From NCBI RefSeq assembly GCF_003286085.1, contig NW_020825289.1, forward strand, positions 16,678,001 to 16,742,000: a DNA stretch of 64,000 nucleotides, written 5' to 3'. Shown here in pieces: positions 36,726 to 48,689 of this stretch. Each line of letters opens with the position of its first letter. The first letter of the stretch is position 1. Below the pieces are notes generated by a model. It did not search any database. It saw only the letters and a program-made list of their open reading frames with translations, and had not been told where the DNA came from. Source of the stretch: Drosophila persimilis. Its lineage: Eukaryota; Arthropoda; Insecta; Diptera; Drosophilidae. The translations under genes were made by a program, and so were the position numbers.

Positions 36726-37390
36726 CTCAACGGGACATTGAAAAAGAAGCGAAAACGAGCGGGAACGTTGCGAGTCGCGGCAAGGTCCGCGGCTCTACTT
36801 TATACCCGGTACCCAGGCAGTATATGTACATATGTATATTTACGAGTATGTGAGCTAATGATTTAAGTAGTTTGTACAATATATTTTATATGTCAGATCT
36901 GTCTCTTTTTTCATATTCGCACACCAAAAACCGCCGTTTCATCTCGAGTCCCTCCGCCAGGAGCGAACCCTGCAGGAGGAAGACTGTGTGTGAGAGAGAG
37001 GGAGAAAATGAGTAAGCGCGTGAAATTTTATTTTTTGCTTCCATTTATAAGAACTGATCCAGATTCGCCAATCTGCTAGATATAGTTATTCTCTACGTAT
37101 CTTCAAAATGGTGAATTGTAGGCCCAAAAATGGGCGTGGCAAAATTTTTAGAGAACATTTTAGGAGTCTGGATACAAAATTTGATTGCTCTATGCTGGCG
37201 TCAAACAAGACGGACGGATGGACATGGCTATATCGACTCGGCTACTGATGACTATTAAGATTATATATACTTTATGGGGTCGAAAACCCTTCCTTCTGGG
37301 TGATGCACACATCCACTTTCATCCCAAATCGAATTTTCCCCCATACTCCTCCAGTAATGGGTATAAAAAGTTTGGTCAACCAGCGAGTGC
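36726..37390 (+). mobile_element. DINE-1-like (non-autonomous Helitron) remnant, copy 2
   Basis: It shares with copy 1 (4956-5570) the blocks CGAAAACGAGCGGGAACG, CCGCGGCTCTACTTTATACC with GGTACCCAGGCAGTATA (about 36789-36822), and ACATGGCTATATCGACTCGG with ACTTTATGGGGTCG (about 37221-37285). A terminal AATGGGTATAAAAAG follows (about 37357-37372). The gap between blocks is longer here than in copy 1, so the two copies carry different indels. It is non-coding. Confidence 0.65.
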
Positions 37391-39638
37391 ACCCAGCCAG
37401 ACTCTCAGTTGGAGGGGGATACACTACGATAAGCTCTCTCTGTCTCTTTCTCTTAAATGGGCTGTAGTACGAGTACTATCGCACCCACAAGTTCTGCTTT
37501 TTGCCAGTCATTATAAACGTTGTTGTAGTTGCTTTATTCGATGCGGACTCGAGCAGACAACAGGCAGTGGCAGCTCGGCAGCCCGGCAGCCCCGCAGCAA
37601 AAAAGGGTCCAATTAAAAAACCACGACAATTAACGGGGAGCCAAGTGAGTTAACTTGGCATAAGTGGAATTTTAATTGGCAACACGAGAGAGAGATGGCC
37701 GGGAGCCGAGTGACTTGCCGAGTGCCGATAAGTGCAACGCCGTAGAGATTGAGTCTGTGGGGTGGGTGGGGGAGGCGCGTTGCAGAGACGACCCACCGAC
37801 AGAGCTGGTGGGCGGGGGAGGGGGCGCTCCCCAGAGTCCGGGAACGGGGCGGCGGTGGACTCCCGGTAGTTAAGTAAATGAGCATTTTGTTTCACTAATG
37901 AACACTAATGAATGCCAGCCAGGGAGACAGCACTTGGATTAAGGCACGGACTCCGCGCTCTCTCTCTCTCTTCCTATGTTTGTGTGTGTGTGTGTGTGTG
38001 TTGGGCCTTTTGTTGGTTTGGGGTTTTGTGTTGTTAATTAATAAACACGAAAGCCCAGAGAGACCCCGTACCTTCCATTGTGGATGTGACTGGGTGTGTG
38101 TGTGTGTGTGTTTGTACCCAGTTTTGAAGGGGTTAAAATAAGCAATTAGTTGGATTTTCGACTAGGCGCACAGAAACGAGCAGACGTTGAAACTGGCAAC
38201 TGGCAACAGGCGGAGGCAAGGCCAGGCCCGGCCCGGCCCGGCCCGGCCCGGCCTGGGCCGACAGGCTGGCAATTCTGCCAGGCCAACAAAACCGAAATGA
38301 GAAAGTTTCAAACTGTTGGCCTCCTCATCGTCGTTGTCGTCGTTGTTGCTTCTTCTAACGAGGCAGCGGCGCAGGAGCTTACCCAACGGTGGCATGGGGC
38401 ATGCGGCATGGGGCAAGGGCACAGCAGAGAACCGAGTATAGGGAACAGCGCAAGAGAAGACTCCCGACGAGGGAGTCCAGCCAGCAGGTAATCCAGCCAC
38501 GCATCGCCCCGCCTCGCCTACGACAAGGGCGACGGGGAGGTGCCTCCGATACCACCTCACCACGGTGGGAAAAAGTTTCTGCTGGTTGTCTGTGCGGCCG
38601 GGGCTTGATTAGTGCCGCGATGAGTCGAGCAATTAGCATGGACACGAACCAGAAATGATGAATGGGGCAGCCAGCAGTGGCCTGTCGCAGTCTGCGGTTG
38701 AGTAAGGTCAGGGATGTGGTATGTGAGATTTTGTGTGTCTGATTAGGTTAGGTTGGTCCTTACGTCTGATTTAGCTGGAATTCCATTACGTTATGATTAA
38801 GGAGGGACGAAGCTCCCATTGGTCAGGACTGGAGAGCTCTGTCTTTCGATCAACCTGAAACCCACACAAACCTCAAACTTACTCCAACCCATGAATCGCC
38901 CTACAAGGTGCTCTCCCAAACACACTGCACTTAAGTAGGAACTTCCTTCTAGGGCCGCAATCTACTTTCGTAATCAGAAACCCATAGAGTCTTAACTATT
39001 CGTACGAGTATTTCTATGTACAACCGATCAACAGAAAAATAGATTGGAGCGCTTCCAAAAATAACTGCACAACAAACAACAAACCGAATGCGGTAATGGG
39101 GAAACATTCTAATTGAGATCGAGAACATACATATGCGAATGAATCACGCTAATCTAGCGACAATCAATTTACGGGTGGGTATATGCATATTTATGTAAGA
39201 CGCCTATGACAGCTTGGTCGCAATAACTTTCCGGCGAGGGTCGGGTGCCATTGAGCTGTTAGACAAGATGACTTTATATGGCAAAGCGCCAAGCGACGCG
39301 CCATTGTCTGCCACCGATCCGAGTGCGAACTTGTGGAGGAGGCGACCTGGCTGGAGACTGACGGTGCAAACCCGTTCGAAAAACAGACGGAAGAAACCGC
39401 TCACCGGCGACTTGCCCCTGACGTCAGCGATTCAAATAAGCCAACTATATACTCGTACACAATGTGGGGGCCGGGGTCTGGCTGATCTCTGACTGAAAAC
39501 AATCATTTACATGACGAGTTTTGCGCTCAAACAAGGTGAAATCATATTTTAGAATACAACCAGCACAGAGGTAGCTCAATCGTGTATTGGAACGCGCAGT
39601 GAACACATCGAAAACCGGAAAACAGAGATCGAACAGAG
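37391..39638. other. Intergenic DNA upstream of the 135-residue-protein gene
   Basis: The stretch contains GT repeats (37979-38000, 38093-38110) and tandem CCCGG units (38225-38255). An ORF at 38297 begins with a Val-rich hydrophobic run that comes from a GTC triplet repeat, and I do not accept it as a gene. A TATATAC at 39446-39452 could serve as a TATA box for the next gene. Confidence 0.5.
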
Positions 39639-40046
39639 ATGTCTCTACGCAGGAAAGAGGACTACATACCCATCAAGTGCGAGGGCTGGGACGGCAAGTT
39701 CGTCTATCAGGACGGAGCCGTCAACAATGTGTCCAAGGTCCGACGCCACAACCAGAATGTGACCAACACCAACAACTTCTACGGCTGCAACACGGAACCC
39801 ATTGTCCTGCCCACCGCCTGGGATGGAACTTTCGTGAAGAGCGGCGAGACGCGTATCAAGCCCGAGCGCAATCGCTCCGACGATCAGGACTACTACGATT
39901 ATAACTCGGATCCGACAGTGCTGCCGACGACATGGAGCGGCGAATTTGTCACCGATCCGAACGATGTGCGCATCAAGCCGGAGAGGAACTTTTCCGATGC
40001 CCGGGATTATGCCGAGGCGAGTCGCTTCAAGCTGGTCCAGCATTGA
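39639..40046 (+). CDS. Unknown 135-residue protein with three W-x-G-x-F-V repeats
   Basis: This is an intronless ORF starting AGAGATGTCT and ending before an AATAAA at 40227-40232. The product has no signal peptide and no membrane segment. It is made of three repeats of about 40 residues. Each has the core W-(D/S)-G-x-F-V, and the second and third share VLPT at the front and RIKPERN(R/F)SD behind. The first repeat is more diverged and carries an Asn-rich stretch (residues about 30-45). It is strongly charged and rich in Asn, Asp and Arg. I do not recognise the family. Its compact promoter (possible TATA box about 190 bases upstream), lack of introns and small size are reminiscent of inducible fly genes, but that is a weak inference. 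A short intron in the 5' leader (donor around 39534) is possible. Confidence 0.8.
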   Translation: MSLRRKEDYIPIKCEGWDGKFVYQDGAVNNVSKVRRHNQNVTNTNNFYGCNTEPIVLPTAWDGTFVKSGETRIKPERNRSDDQDYYDYNSDPTVLPTTWSGEFVTDPNDVRIKPERNFSDARDYAEASRFKLVQH

Positions 40047-41540
40047 GAGAGGAAGAGATCCCGATTCCGATTCCGGTCCCGATCCCCGTTCTATTTCGTG
40101 AGCAAACAAACTAACTCTGCAATCAGTATACGTATTCCCCATTTGTTTGGTTCGGTTTTGCATTGTACTCTAACATAAGCGTTCGTTGTATTTTATATTT
40201 ATACATAGATATTTATTCGTACTCCTAATAAACAAAGCAAAAACTGAAATCATTGCTAGAAAGTTCCGTTGTGCAATCACCTTCAGAGTGGTCTGCTGTG
40301 TAGGTGTAGGCGTTCCCAGATATTCAAGTGGCCTTTTATGGCGATTTATTGTGATCGTGTTTGCAAATTTCCTTCATAATTATAGCATTTGTTGAATGCC
40401 TTCTTGGGGTAATCAATATGAGGAGAGATTATTGGTCTGATCGGACATTCAATGAATCATTTAACCTGCAATCTGTTGGATTGTAGAATGTAAATCCCTC
40501 AAGCAAATCCCAGAGATCAACAAAAGGCACTTCGTGTGACAGCTAGACTGTCTTTCCATGTATTGTTTTTCCGAATCTTCTTATTAGATAATTGCAATAT
40601 TTCCCCACTCAAGTGTCGCCCATAAAGTAACCTTGTTAAGAGCTTTTCGTTTAGGAAATAAAATAATTTTCTCTCTTGAGTAAACCGATACCGGCTGACT
40701 TATCTAAAGTCAAGTTTGCTCGACGTGCAGCAGCTCATTAAAGTGCGTCGTCCCGGCTGAATGGAATACATCTCAGAAGAATATTATATAAATTTAACTA
40801 ATTTACTTACCGCTACGTTGCAGGTCCAGGAAATAAATTAATGACTGCGGTTGGACCAAACTCGTAAACTCTTGTAGGTGGTCCCAACATACGCCGAATA
40901 AATCATTCACAAGGTTGCTGTCCACCTCGTCCACTCGGATTAAACCAAAATTGAGATACATTATTATTATTAATAGTATTAATAGTTTTAGTATAATAAT
41001 AAGTAAGTACTGTTCGGGCCAGCCGCCGAAGAATAGATCTTCTGCGCTCTCTGGGGCTCTCTGCCGCCGCCACTTCAACAATCCCTTTTGATCTGCCACC
41101 GTTCTTGTGTGTGCCACTCACTGCTTAGTTGAATCAAGGAAAAGGGACCTTTCAATATTACCGTCATTGAAGAATAAAACGCAATCTGTTTGTAGCCTCA
41201 AGCTAGACGATCTACCAGGAGCTCATCAACGATCTGTAGATCATTTGAGAACCAACACAAAATGTCAGAACCGATTCCAGGTACCCGCACAGACTAACTC
41301 AGGAATGTTAATCCACTCAAAAGGCACCGCATTCCATCTCATACCATACTCAAAGATCCAATTCCCAGAATATGGTATCGCATCAGATCTGGGATCACAT
41401 TGTGTGTCTGTTTTCCTAAGAACATGTTCTATTCATGCATTCCATTATCTCCGGGTAAATGCCTGAGCACAGATCAAAGATCGGCACAGGCCACGCATTG
41501 AAAACCGATCCTTTTGTGTGGATGGTTCTTGGGTCGGTGC
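40047..41540. other. 3' UTR and spacer before the repeat array
   Basis: The first ~190 bases are 3' UTR. The remainder is unique, moderately AT-rich sequence with an ATTATTATTAATAGT-type stretch at about 40960-41005. No gene is supported. Array-like motifs begin after about 41540. Confidence 0.5.
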
Positions 41541-42189
41541 CAGCTTGACACGGGCTGACCGTGTGAAATATTCCAACTGTTATGGCAGCACCCCAATATT
41601 GTCAACAGGCCTGCAGCAAAAGCAGTAGGCAATGCCGGAAAAACGGTGGAAAACCAGCACGAGCAGGTAGTCAACACATGTCGTTCCACGAGCAGATGCG
41701 TGAGAAATCTTTGATATGGGAAAACGATCCTTTTCTTTGTGGGATCATCATCGAGAGATGATGGTTTCTTGTAGTCGTTTTTTATCGTGTGAAAATGTTG
41801 AAATCTTTGTCAAATTTGTTGAAATAACGACCAGGAGATCAGAAATGCTCGGAGGAGGAGATCAGCATGAGCCAGTGAGATTGGAGAATAAGGATCCTGA
41901 CCCAGAAGAATATGTCCTTGCTCAAGACGCGAGACGAGAGTGCAGCTGCGAGAAAGTGCTCAAAAGTCTTTGGAACGTGTGCAATTGTCCACCTCGGTAG
42001 AACCGCAGAACAGGTGATCAGCGGTTTCAGTAGCTGAAACCGAAAAGAATTGTAGAATTCTACCTGTTTGTAGGCTTAGAAAATGCAGCAGGCCGTAGCC
42101 ATTGAATTCGATCTTCCACATAAAAAACGAAGTCATAAAAGTGATTCTTGGGTATTCGTAAAAAATGTGGACAAAGAATGTCGTTTGCA

Positions 42190-43450
42190 GCCGGAGCAGG
42201 TGTGGGAAAAATCTCCATCTGCCTGTTGATCCTAAGCCACTCCGCAGCGTGTGAATTTTCCAGATCGCTTGTGGAAATTGAAAACTTTTCTACCAGGCCA
42301 ACAGCACGAAGAGCAGCACAAGCCATAGAATTTTCCAAAAAGATCGTTCTACCTGCAGACCGTGCCTGGGAAACGGCAGCTGGAACCGAGCACACGATAC
42401 AGCGATTACCATTTTCCGGCAACCTGTTGCTTTTGAAAAGAGATCCCCTCCCCTTTCCCATAGATGCATTTTCCAAAAAACGGTTCCTTAAAAAATCCAA
42501 AAAGAATTGGGAATTTCAGCAGGAGCAGCTGCGTGGGAAAATTCCCTCTGTCCGTAGATTCTACCCAAGGATCGTGTGAATTTTCCAGCATTATCGGGGA
42601 GATGAAAAACTTACATACCAGGCCAGCAGGAAGCAGAGTATATGTCGACAAAGATTTTTCCGAAAATGGTTCTACCTGCTGTCGGGCCTGGGAAAATGCA
42701 GCTGGAACGAAGTGCACGATGGAGGGATTTTAATTTTCCGGCAACCTGTTGCATGGGAAAAGGATCCTCCTCTTTTTTTCAAGAATTCGTTTTAAAAAAC
42801 GATCCATTAAAAAACATTGGAGAAATGCCGAGCTGGCTGTGGGAAAATTTTGCTCTGCTTGCTGATCCTCTGGAAAATCGTCCTGATCGTGTGAATTTTC
42901 CAGCCTAATCGTTTAAATGGAGAATTTTTCACCAGGAAATCAGAAATAACAGTAGCAAACCGAATGCATTTTCCTAAAAGGTCACTAACTGTACTCGAAG
43001 CCTGGGAAAATGCAGCTGGAAAAGAGCACACGATTTTCCGACAACCTGTGGCTTAAAAAAAGGAACCTCCTCCTTTTTCATAATGGTATGCGTTCCTTGT
43101 AAATCTGTTATTTAAAGAAAATTAAGAAGGATGCGCCGCTGTGGCCAAATATCTCTAAAATGACTCTACCTGCTGGAAGGGTCTGAAAAATGCAGCCTGA
43201 AAGAAGCACGGGACAATACGAATAATAAATGGCTTGGGAAAGGGATCGTCCCTTTATTTAAGTGAAAACCGATCCAACAGCTCAAAACTGCAACCGAAGA
43301 AATAGTTCCTTCGAGTCGTGTGAAATTTTCCATCGCTTTGCAGATTCGGAAAACTCAAGGAATAGGCGAACAGGGATTTACATAGGATAAGTTTTCCCAA
43401 TATTCTCTACCTGTTGATAGCCTGGGAAAATGCTCTATAGACCATGATCC
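42190..43450. repeat. Tandem ~320 bp unit inside the array
   Basis: CGTGTGAATTTTCCAG starts at about 42248, 42572 and 42888 (spacings 324 and 316), with a related CGTGTGAAATTTTCCA at 43318. CCTGGGAAA(A/C)(T/G)GCAGCTGG recurs at 42364, 42688 and 43001. CAACCTGTTGC or CAACCTGTGGC recurs at 42420, 42742 and 43042. The order of blocks is the same in each unit, so this is a true tandem duplication of at least three copies, with further decayed copies on both sides. Confidence 0.88.
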
Positions 43451-46400
43451 TTGCTCCCAATTTTCATGGGAAACCGATCGTCACAAAAGCTACGTGGGAA
43501 ATTATCTTAAATCCAAGCAGTTCACAGATCACAAGCGTGTGAAAAATCAGTCAACTCTTTCATGGATGAGTGAAAATGCCATCAGGAAAACAGAAAATAT
43601 AGTAAGTGTGTGCTTGGCATGCTGCACCCAACACAGATTCTACCTGGGAGACCAAGAATAAGAGATCAACAGGCATTCGGCGTTGCCTGGGAAAATCTTT
43701 GAAGCGCACGTTCTACTAATTTTCAAATGTCATGGATTAAATCACGTGGGAAACTATCTCAAGTGGTTGTAAAATTCGACAATTAGCTAATGGGCAAACA
43801 TAAATATAAATAAGGCTCTCTTACCAGAAATCCTGCTTGTTACGAGGATCTCCACCGGAAGCAGGTTCATTTCCTCCGGAAACGGCGATCCCTAGCAGGA
43901 AATTGATTTTGTTGCCACTCGAAATTGCATTTCCTCAAACAGGAAATTGATTTCTAATCTTACATTTCCAATTTCCTGTACAGCTTCCGTTCCTTTTTCT
44001 AACAAATAAATATTGATATTTGACCGATGTTTTTTGGGCGTTTTTTAATGTGATTTCCTGGAAGGACGCGCCCAGGCAGGCGTGAGAATGTTTCGGCTTA
44101 ATTAGGCTGCTTCTACTAGGGAAACAGAAACCTCAAAGCAGTGATTCCTTGCATTCCTTTTTACAGGATAAACGCCACGTGATATATGAAACCTTACCAA
44201 AATCTTTGACTTTTATATGGGTTCGTTCCATGGAGTTTTTTCTTTATTCTTAAGATGATCTTGCCTGGTGCTAAAAGATGCCGTGAGAACATTGTCGAAT
44301 AGTGGAATACAAAATTAGTTTTGGGTATCAGGCCTGCAGAGCAGTAGAGAAAGCGAATGATATTTTGCAGGATGCTTTAAGGATTCTGATATGCAAATTC
44401 GATCAAACAAGCATCCTATCGATTAAAATTTCTAACAGGCACACAGTTTTGCCAGCAAGCAATCACATACAATTTCGTCTTACCTTTTCAAGGTTTCCCC
44501 ACCTTTCTTCCTACCTGTGGAGGAAAGGCAAGGTAAGAGGTTGCCAAAATAAAAAAAAAAAAAAAACAAAAAAACTACCACCAAACTATTGAGTTACAGG
44601 CACATCGTGCCATGAGACGTTTCCAACCCTGAGGTTATTAGTTATCCAAACAAAAACTGTCTTGAGCGTTACCAGGACAACAGCAATCCTAGAGGGAGCC
44701 AAGATATTACGAGCACTCCTTACTCTGAGGGATGTTTCTGAGATGAAATGCAAAAGGAACACATGGAAGTCTCCAAGTCGTGAAATGTCTTGGGTTCTAT
44801 TAGGCGAACAGCGAGACGTGGCAGCGTTTGGCATGCCAACATCTTCAGGTCGTTTGTGTGCCCAAGAGGGTTGAAAGTGTCAGTGTTTTTAAGCGGCTTA
44901 CAGAAAAGCCAAGGCAAGATCTTGCGGTGATCTCTTTCAGATCACTGGGCCATCATCATCATTAGTGTGGTGGGCGTTCCAGGCCGGGGAATCCTTACAC
45001 AGCAGGTAAAATTCCTTCCCTCAAGCGTGAGAATTTCAATCAAATTCTGTTGATCTTTCAGCAGGCGAACAGAAGAGACGACAGCATGCATCCCTCCCCA
45101 CCCTCCTCTCGCTTTACGCACAGAGCGTGTGAAACGGAGACCCACAAGAAAAAAACGAACAAACAAACCGAAAAAAAGAGACGAAAAAGTTGCACGAGGA
45201 TCGCGTGGGAATAAATACTGGCCAAGAATGTAACGTATAATAAGGGATCTCTCTATTCCCCCTCCCTCACTCACTCTCCTTCTCCATCGTTGCCTCTCGC
45301 TTGCTCGCACCTAAATGATATGCACAGGCTTAAATTAGTTGTTAATTGTCTGCTGTCCCTCTCCCGTTTTGGCATGTGCTCGCGTGAGAACTTTCCAGCC
45401 GTCGACTGGAAAACGGAACAGGCGAACAGCAACGGCAGCGAGTGGATTCCAGTTCTTCGGCTTCGCTGGAGTGTTTTTTTCTCTCTCTCCTCCTCCTTTT
45501 CTCTTTCTTGCCTTCATGCTTTGCCGTTGCTTTTGTTGTTGCTCTTAACGAGATCCTCGGCTGCCTGCCGACTGATCGTTACGTTAAACGGATGTGGACT
45601 GCATCTGTGTGTCTCTGTGTGAGCATGTGTTTGAGGGTTTTATTTGCTGCTGAGGGTTTCGTGGTGGGAAATTCTTGGCCCAAAGCCGTTACAAGGCGAA
45701 ATTCAGCTACAAAAAATGCACGTTGAATTGATCGTGAGAACTTTTCATGTTGACCCAAAGATGAACATCAGGCAAACAGAACTTGAATAAACGTTGTCTG
45801 TCGTTGTTGTATTGCAATGCATTGAAACTCTGGAAGGTCATGCATATTTGGAGGTACTATCCATATATCTATCTATCTATCTATGGTGAATGCATAAACT
45901 TCAAACAATCTTAGTTCTTTAAAGGAAATATGATTTTTATAGCAGTAAAAGTGGTGCCCGCTCTTCGTACCTCCTGCCATAGAACACAACCACCAGACCA
46001 AAGATGCCACAAAAACCAGCAATCATCTTCCCCTTTCCCTTTCCACACTGATTCAAATTTGACTTCAACCACCGCCACCAATAAGAACTGAACGAAAACC
46101 AAAGTGACTTCATTTCCAAAAAAACATCTTTTCACCCTACTCCAAGCCCTGCCGGCCTGTTCAGCCTCAAGACATTTACAAGCATCAAATTACACAAGAG
46201 CGACCTAAAGAAAGTGCGGCACGTGCCACACAAGCAACCCCAAGAACTGTTCAGAAATAGTTCCCGACTCCGTTGCTGCGTACTTGCTGCGGCTGCCTGC
46301 GACCCTGTCACTTTGACAGCCAATTAGCGATCATCAGCAAAGATTATCAACTGGAAAATTATGGGGTCTCAAATTACAATGTGCTCGAGAGACACGCCCA

Positions 46401-47290
46401 CCGACGACCGACACTCTCTGACAGCCTGTTGCATGGATCGGCAGCGAACTGTGCCCCAAAGTGGAAGATGACAGGGCAATGGTACTGACAGTAGAAACAC
46501 GATCATCGAGGGGATCGTTGTGGGTATGTACATATGTCGAACAACTTAATGAACCCTGATGTTTGTCACGATAATTTCATGTTTTTGAATAGGCTCGCAG
46601 CAAAGACAGGCCGCGAACAGACAGGCTGAGAAACCACCACCAAAGTCCGGATCCAGATCCAGACGCAGCCCAAGACCAAGAGGGTCTTAATGGACTCAGA
46701 CACGCATCGAATTACAATTATGATTGAGCTCAAGAACCATTGAAGCGGCGAGAAGTGGCGACCACTCCTTGTGGCCTCTGAGGCCCTAGTCCAATTTCAC
46801 GCCGTATTAAAATGAACAGGAAATGGTTACAAATTGTTATGCAAATTGCCCGTTTCCCAGCACAAAAAGAGTTTAAAAAGTATAGCAAACGAACAGGAGA
46901 GCAGGACGAAACAGGCAGGACCTAAGAAAACTTCTGGAATGTTAAGGAAGCAAGGACCCCTTCGTGTTCATTCTGCTGGCCTGTTCAAAATCAATTAGCA
47001 AAGCAAACAAACAACTCATCCATCAAACGCTGCCTGGGTCGCCTGTCGAGTGGCTTTTGTTCGCCAGCCCGACTTCCAGGAATACACAAATCCCTGGGGC
47101 ACCGCCTGCGGTTTAAAGTGCAATCAAGCCGAACCACTCGATTAGGAGAACAGCACACGCAGCAGATGAGGCGAGTTATTCAGCCGAGATTGCGGCATGG
47201 AACTAGGGTCCTCATCTACCTGACTGGGAAAATATCTACCTGCGTTCGGTTGGTGAGTTATGAGGCGACGACAGCTAGTAGATTCTGTTC

Positions 47291-47425
47291 CCCTATTCGA
47301 ATGATACAGATTTAAGCCTTTGGCGCTTTTGTCTTCGAGGGATTTGCGGTCACCAAGGCCCCTGGATCGACACGCACAGATCGCTAAAGAGTTAAAGGTC
47401 ACAAAACTAAAGCATTCGAATAGGG
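47291..47425. repeat. Imperfect inverted repeat A in the array
   Basis: CCCTATTCGAATG (47291-47303) pairs with CATTCGAATAGGG (47412-47424). The arms continue with partial pairing. The right arm shares GAGTTAAAGGTCAC with the second inverted repeat about 0.9 kb away, so the two are copies of one unit. Confidence 0.7.
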
Positions 47426-48178
47426 AAGCATAGAAAGAAGTAGGAGAAGAGCGGCGTGGGAAGCCCCTGCTAGACCATTGTTTGCCTAATCCCAATGATC
47501 ATAAATCATAATTAGAAAATCACTGAATCATGCATAAAGTGTAGCAAACGAACAGGTGAACAGTTCTGGGAGCAAGGCGATCGCGACTCCAGTTCCAACT
47601 CAAAGAACTCGCAGCATCCATTCAAGTCATGCAGCAGCATCATTATCGAGCATCCAATTATCTCTCTCTCCCTCTCTTCATGATTGCCACTGATGCGCAT
47701 CGATGCATAATTTTCGAACAGGTTCTCAGCATCCACGGAGAGGAGTCTGGAGAGGAGTGAAGTGATGCTCAGGCAGGTAGGCGGCATCTCTTGTTGAAAG
47801 GAAATCATTAAAGAGCAGCCATGTGTATCGAAGGAACAGGCTTACAATAATTTCAGGCGGAAGATCAGGCTCAGCTGGAGATCTCTGCTGCCCAAAAGGT
47901 CAGAGGCAGAATGGCGATATGAACCAATCATTAGGTGAAAATGATAGATGAAAATCAATGAAGCGTGACCAAGATCACAAAAACCAACAGGTTGACAGGA
48001 AGAAAAAGCAGTGTACAACTGTTTCTGAAGATCACCTGCAGCATCACCTGTGGTCAGTGAAGCGTTAAGAACTGGTTCAAGCGAACAGGGTTTCAAAGGT
48101 TCTAGCTGGGCCATTATGGCAGAAGGTCTCGGGCAGGACTTGACCTATTGATAATCGACCTATTACAATCGTTGTTCT

Positions 48179-48330
48179 CCTATTCGAATGCTACAGTTTA
48201 AGGCATGTTAACCCTTTAGATTCTAAAGGTCTATGTATTTATGGGTGAATGATGCAATAGTGTCATCCAATGATGCCAGGGAACAATGGGAAAAGAGTTA
48301 AAGGTCACGAAACTGTAGCATTCGAACAGG
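48179..48330. repeat. Long inverted repeat B in the array
   Basis: The left arm CCTATTCGAATGCTACAGTT (from 48179) pairs with the right arm ending AACTGTAGCATTCGAACAGG (to 48330), with one mismatch (or G-U pair) in 20. Weaker pairing continues inward (GTTAACCCTTT against AAGAGTTAAAG). The intervening DNA is about 75 bases. The fold would be a stable hairpin if transcribed. Confidence 0.75.
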
Positions 48331-48689
48331 CTCGCAGAATTATTGTGTAGGAAACTAATCTTGGAAAAACTTATGTGTGTACCTCAAGAATGTGGGCGAA
48401 CCAGGCGATCTACCTGCTAATCCCTAAGAACCAATCGTGAAAATTCAGTGAGTCGTGACCAAAACGGATTAAGAAACCAGGCCAACATCAAAACCAGATG
48501 CGAGACATTAGGGAAAACAGCGAAAAGGCCAAAGGGCATGGAAAATATTGATCCCAGTTCCGGGGAAAATCAATGAAGCATGACCAAAGAGATCAAACGA
48601 ACAGAATGTCAGAAACTGCAGCCTGATCTCCGAGAAAATAAAATGCATCCCCAGGGAGTGATCATTTTCTAATTCTATTACGAGTCCAT

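Noticed and set aside
38297-38491. ORF starting with a hydrophobic Val run that looks like a signal peptide
   Set aside because: The Val run is encoded by a GTC/GTT triplet repeat. The downstream peptide is low complexity and there is no good splice donor or conserved exon.
39097-39108. kappa-B-like GGGGAAACATTC upstream of the 135-residue-protein gene
   Set aside because: It departs from the Dif/Relish consensus in its second half and is 540 bases from the start codon, so it is not evidence for immune control.
41716-42908. Overlapping ORFs of 88-146 residues in the array
   Set aside because: Homologous positions in successive 320 bp units fall in different frames and carry stops, so they are not a protein repeat.
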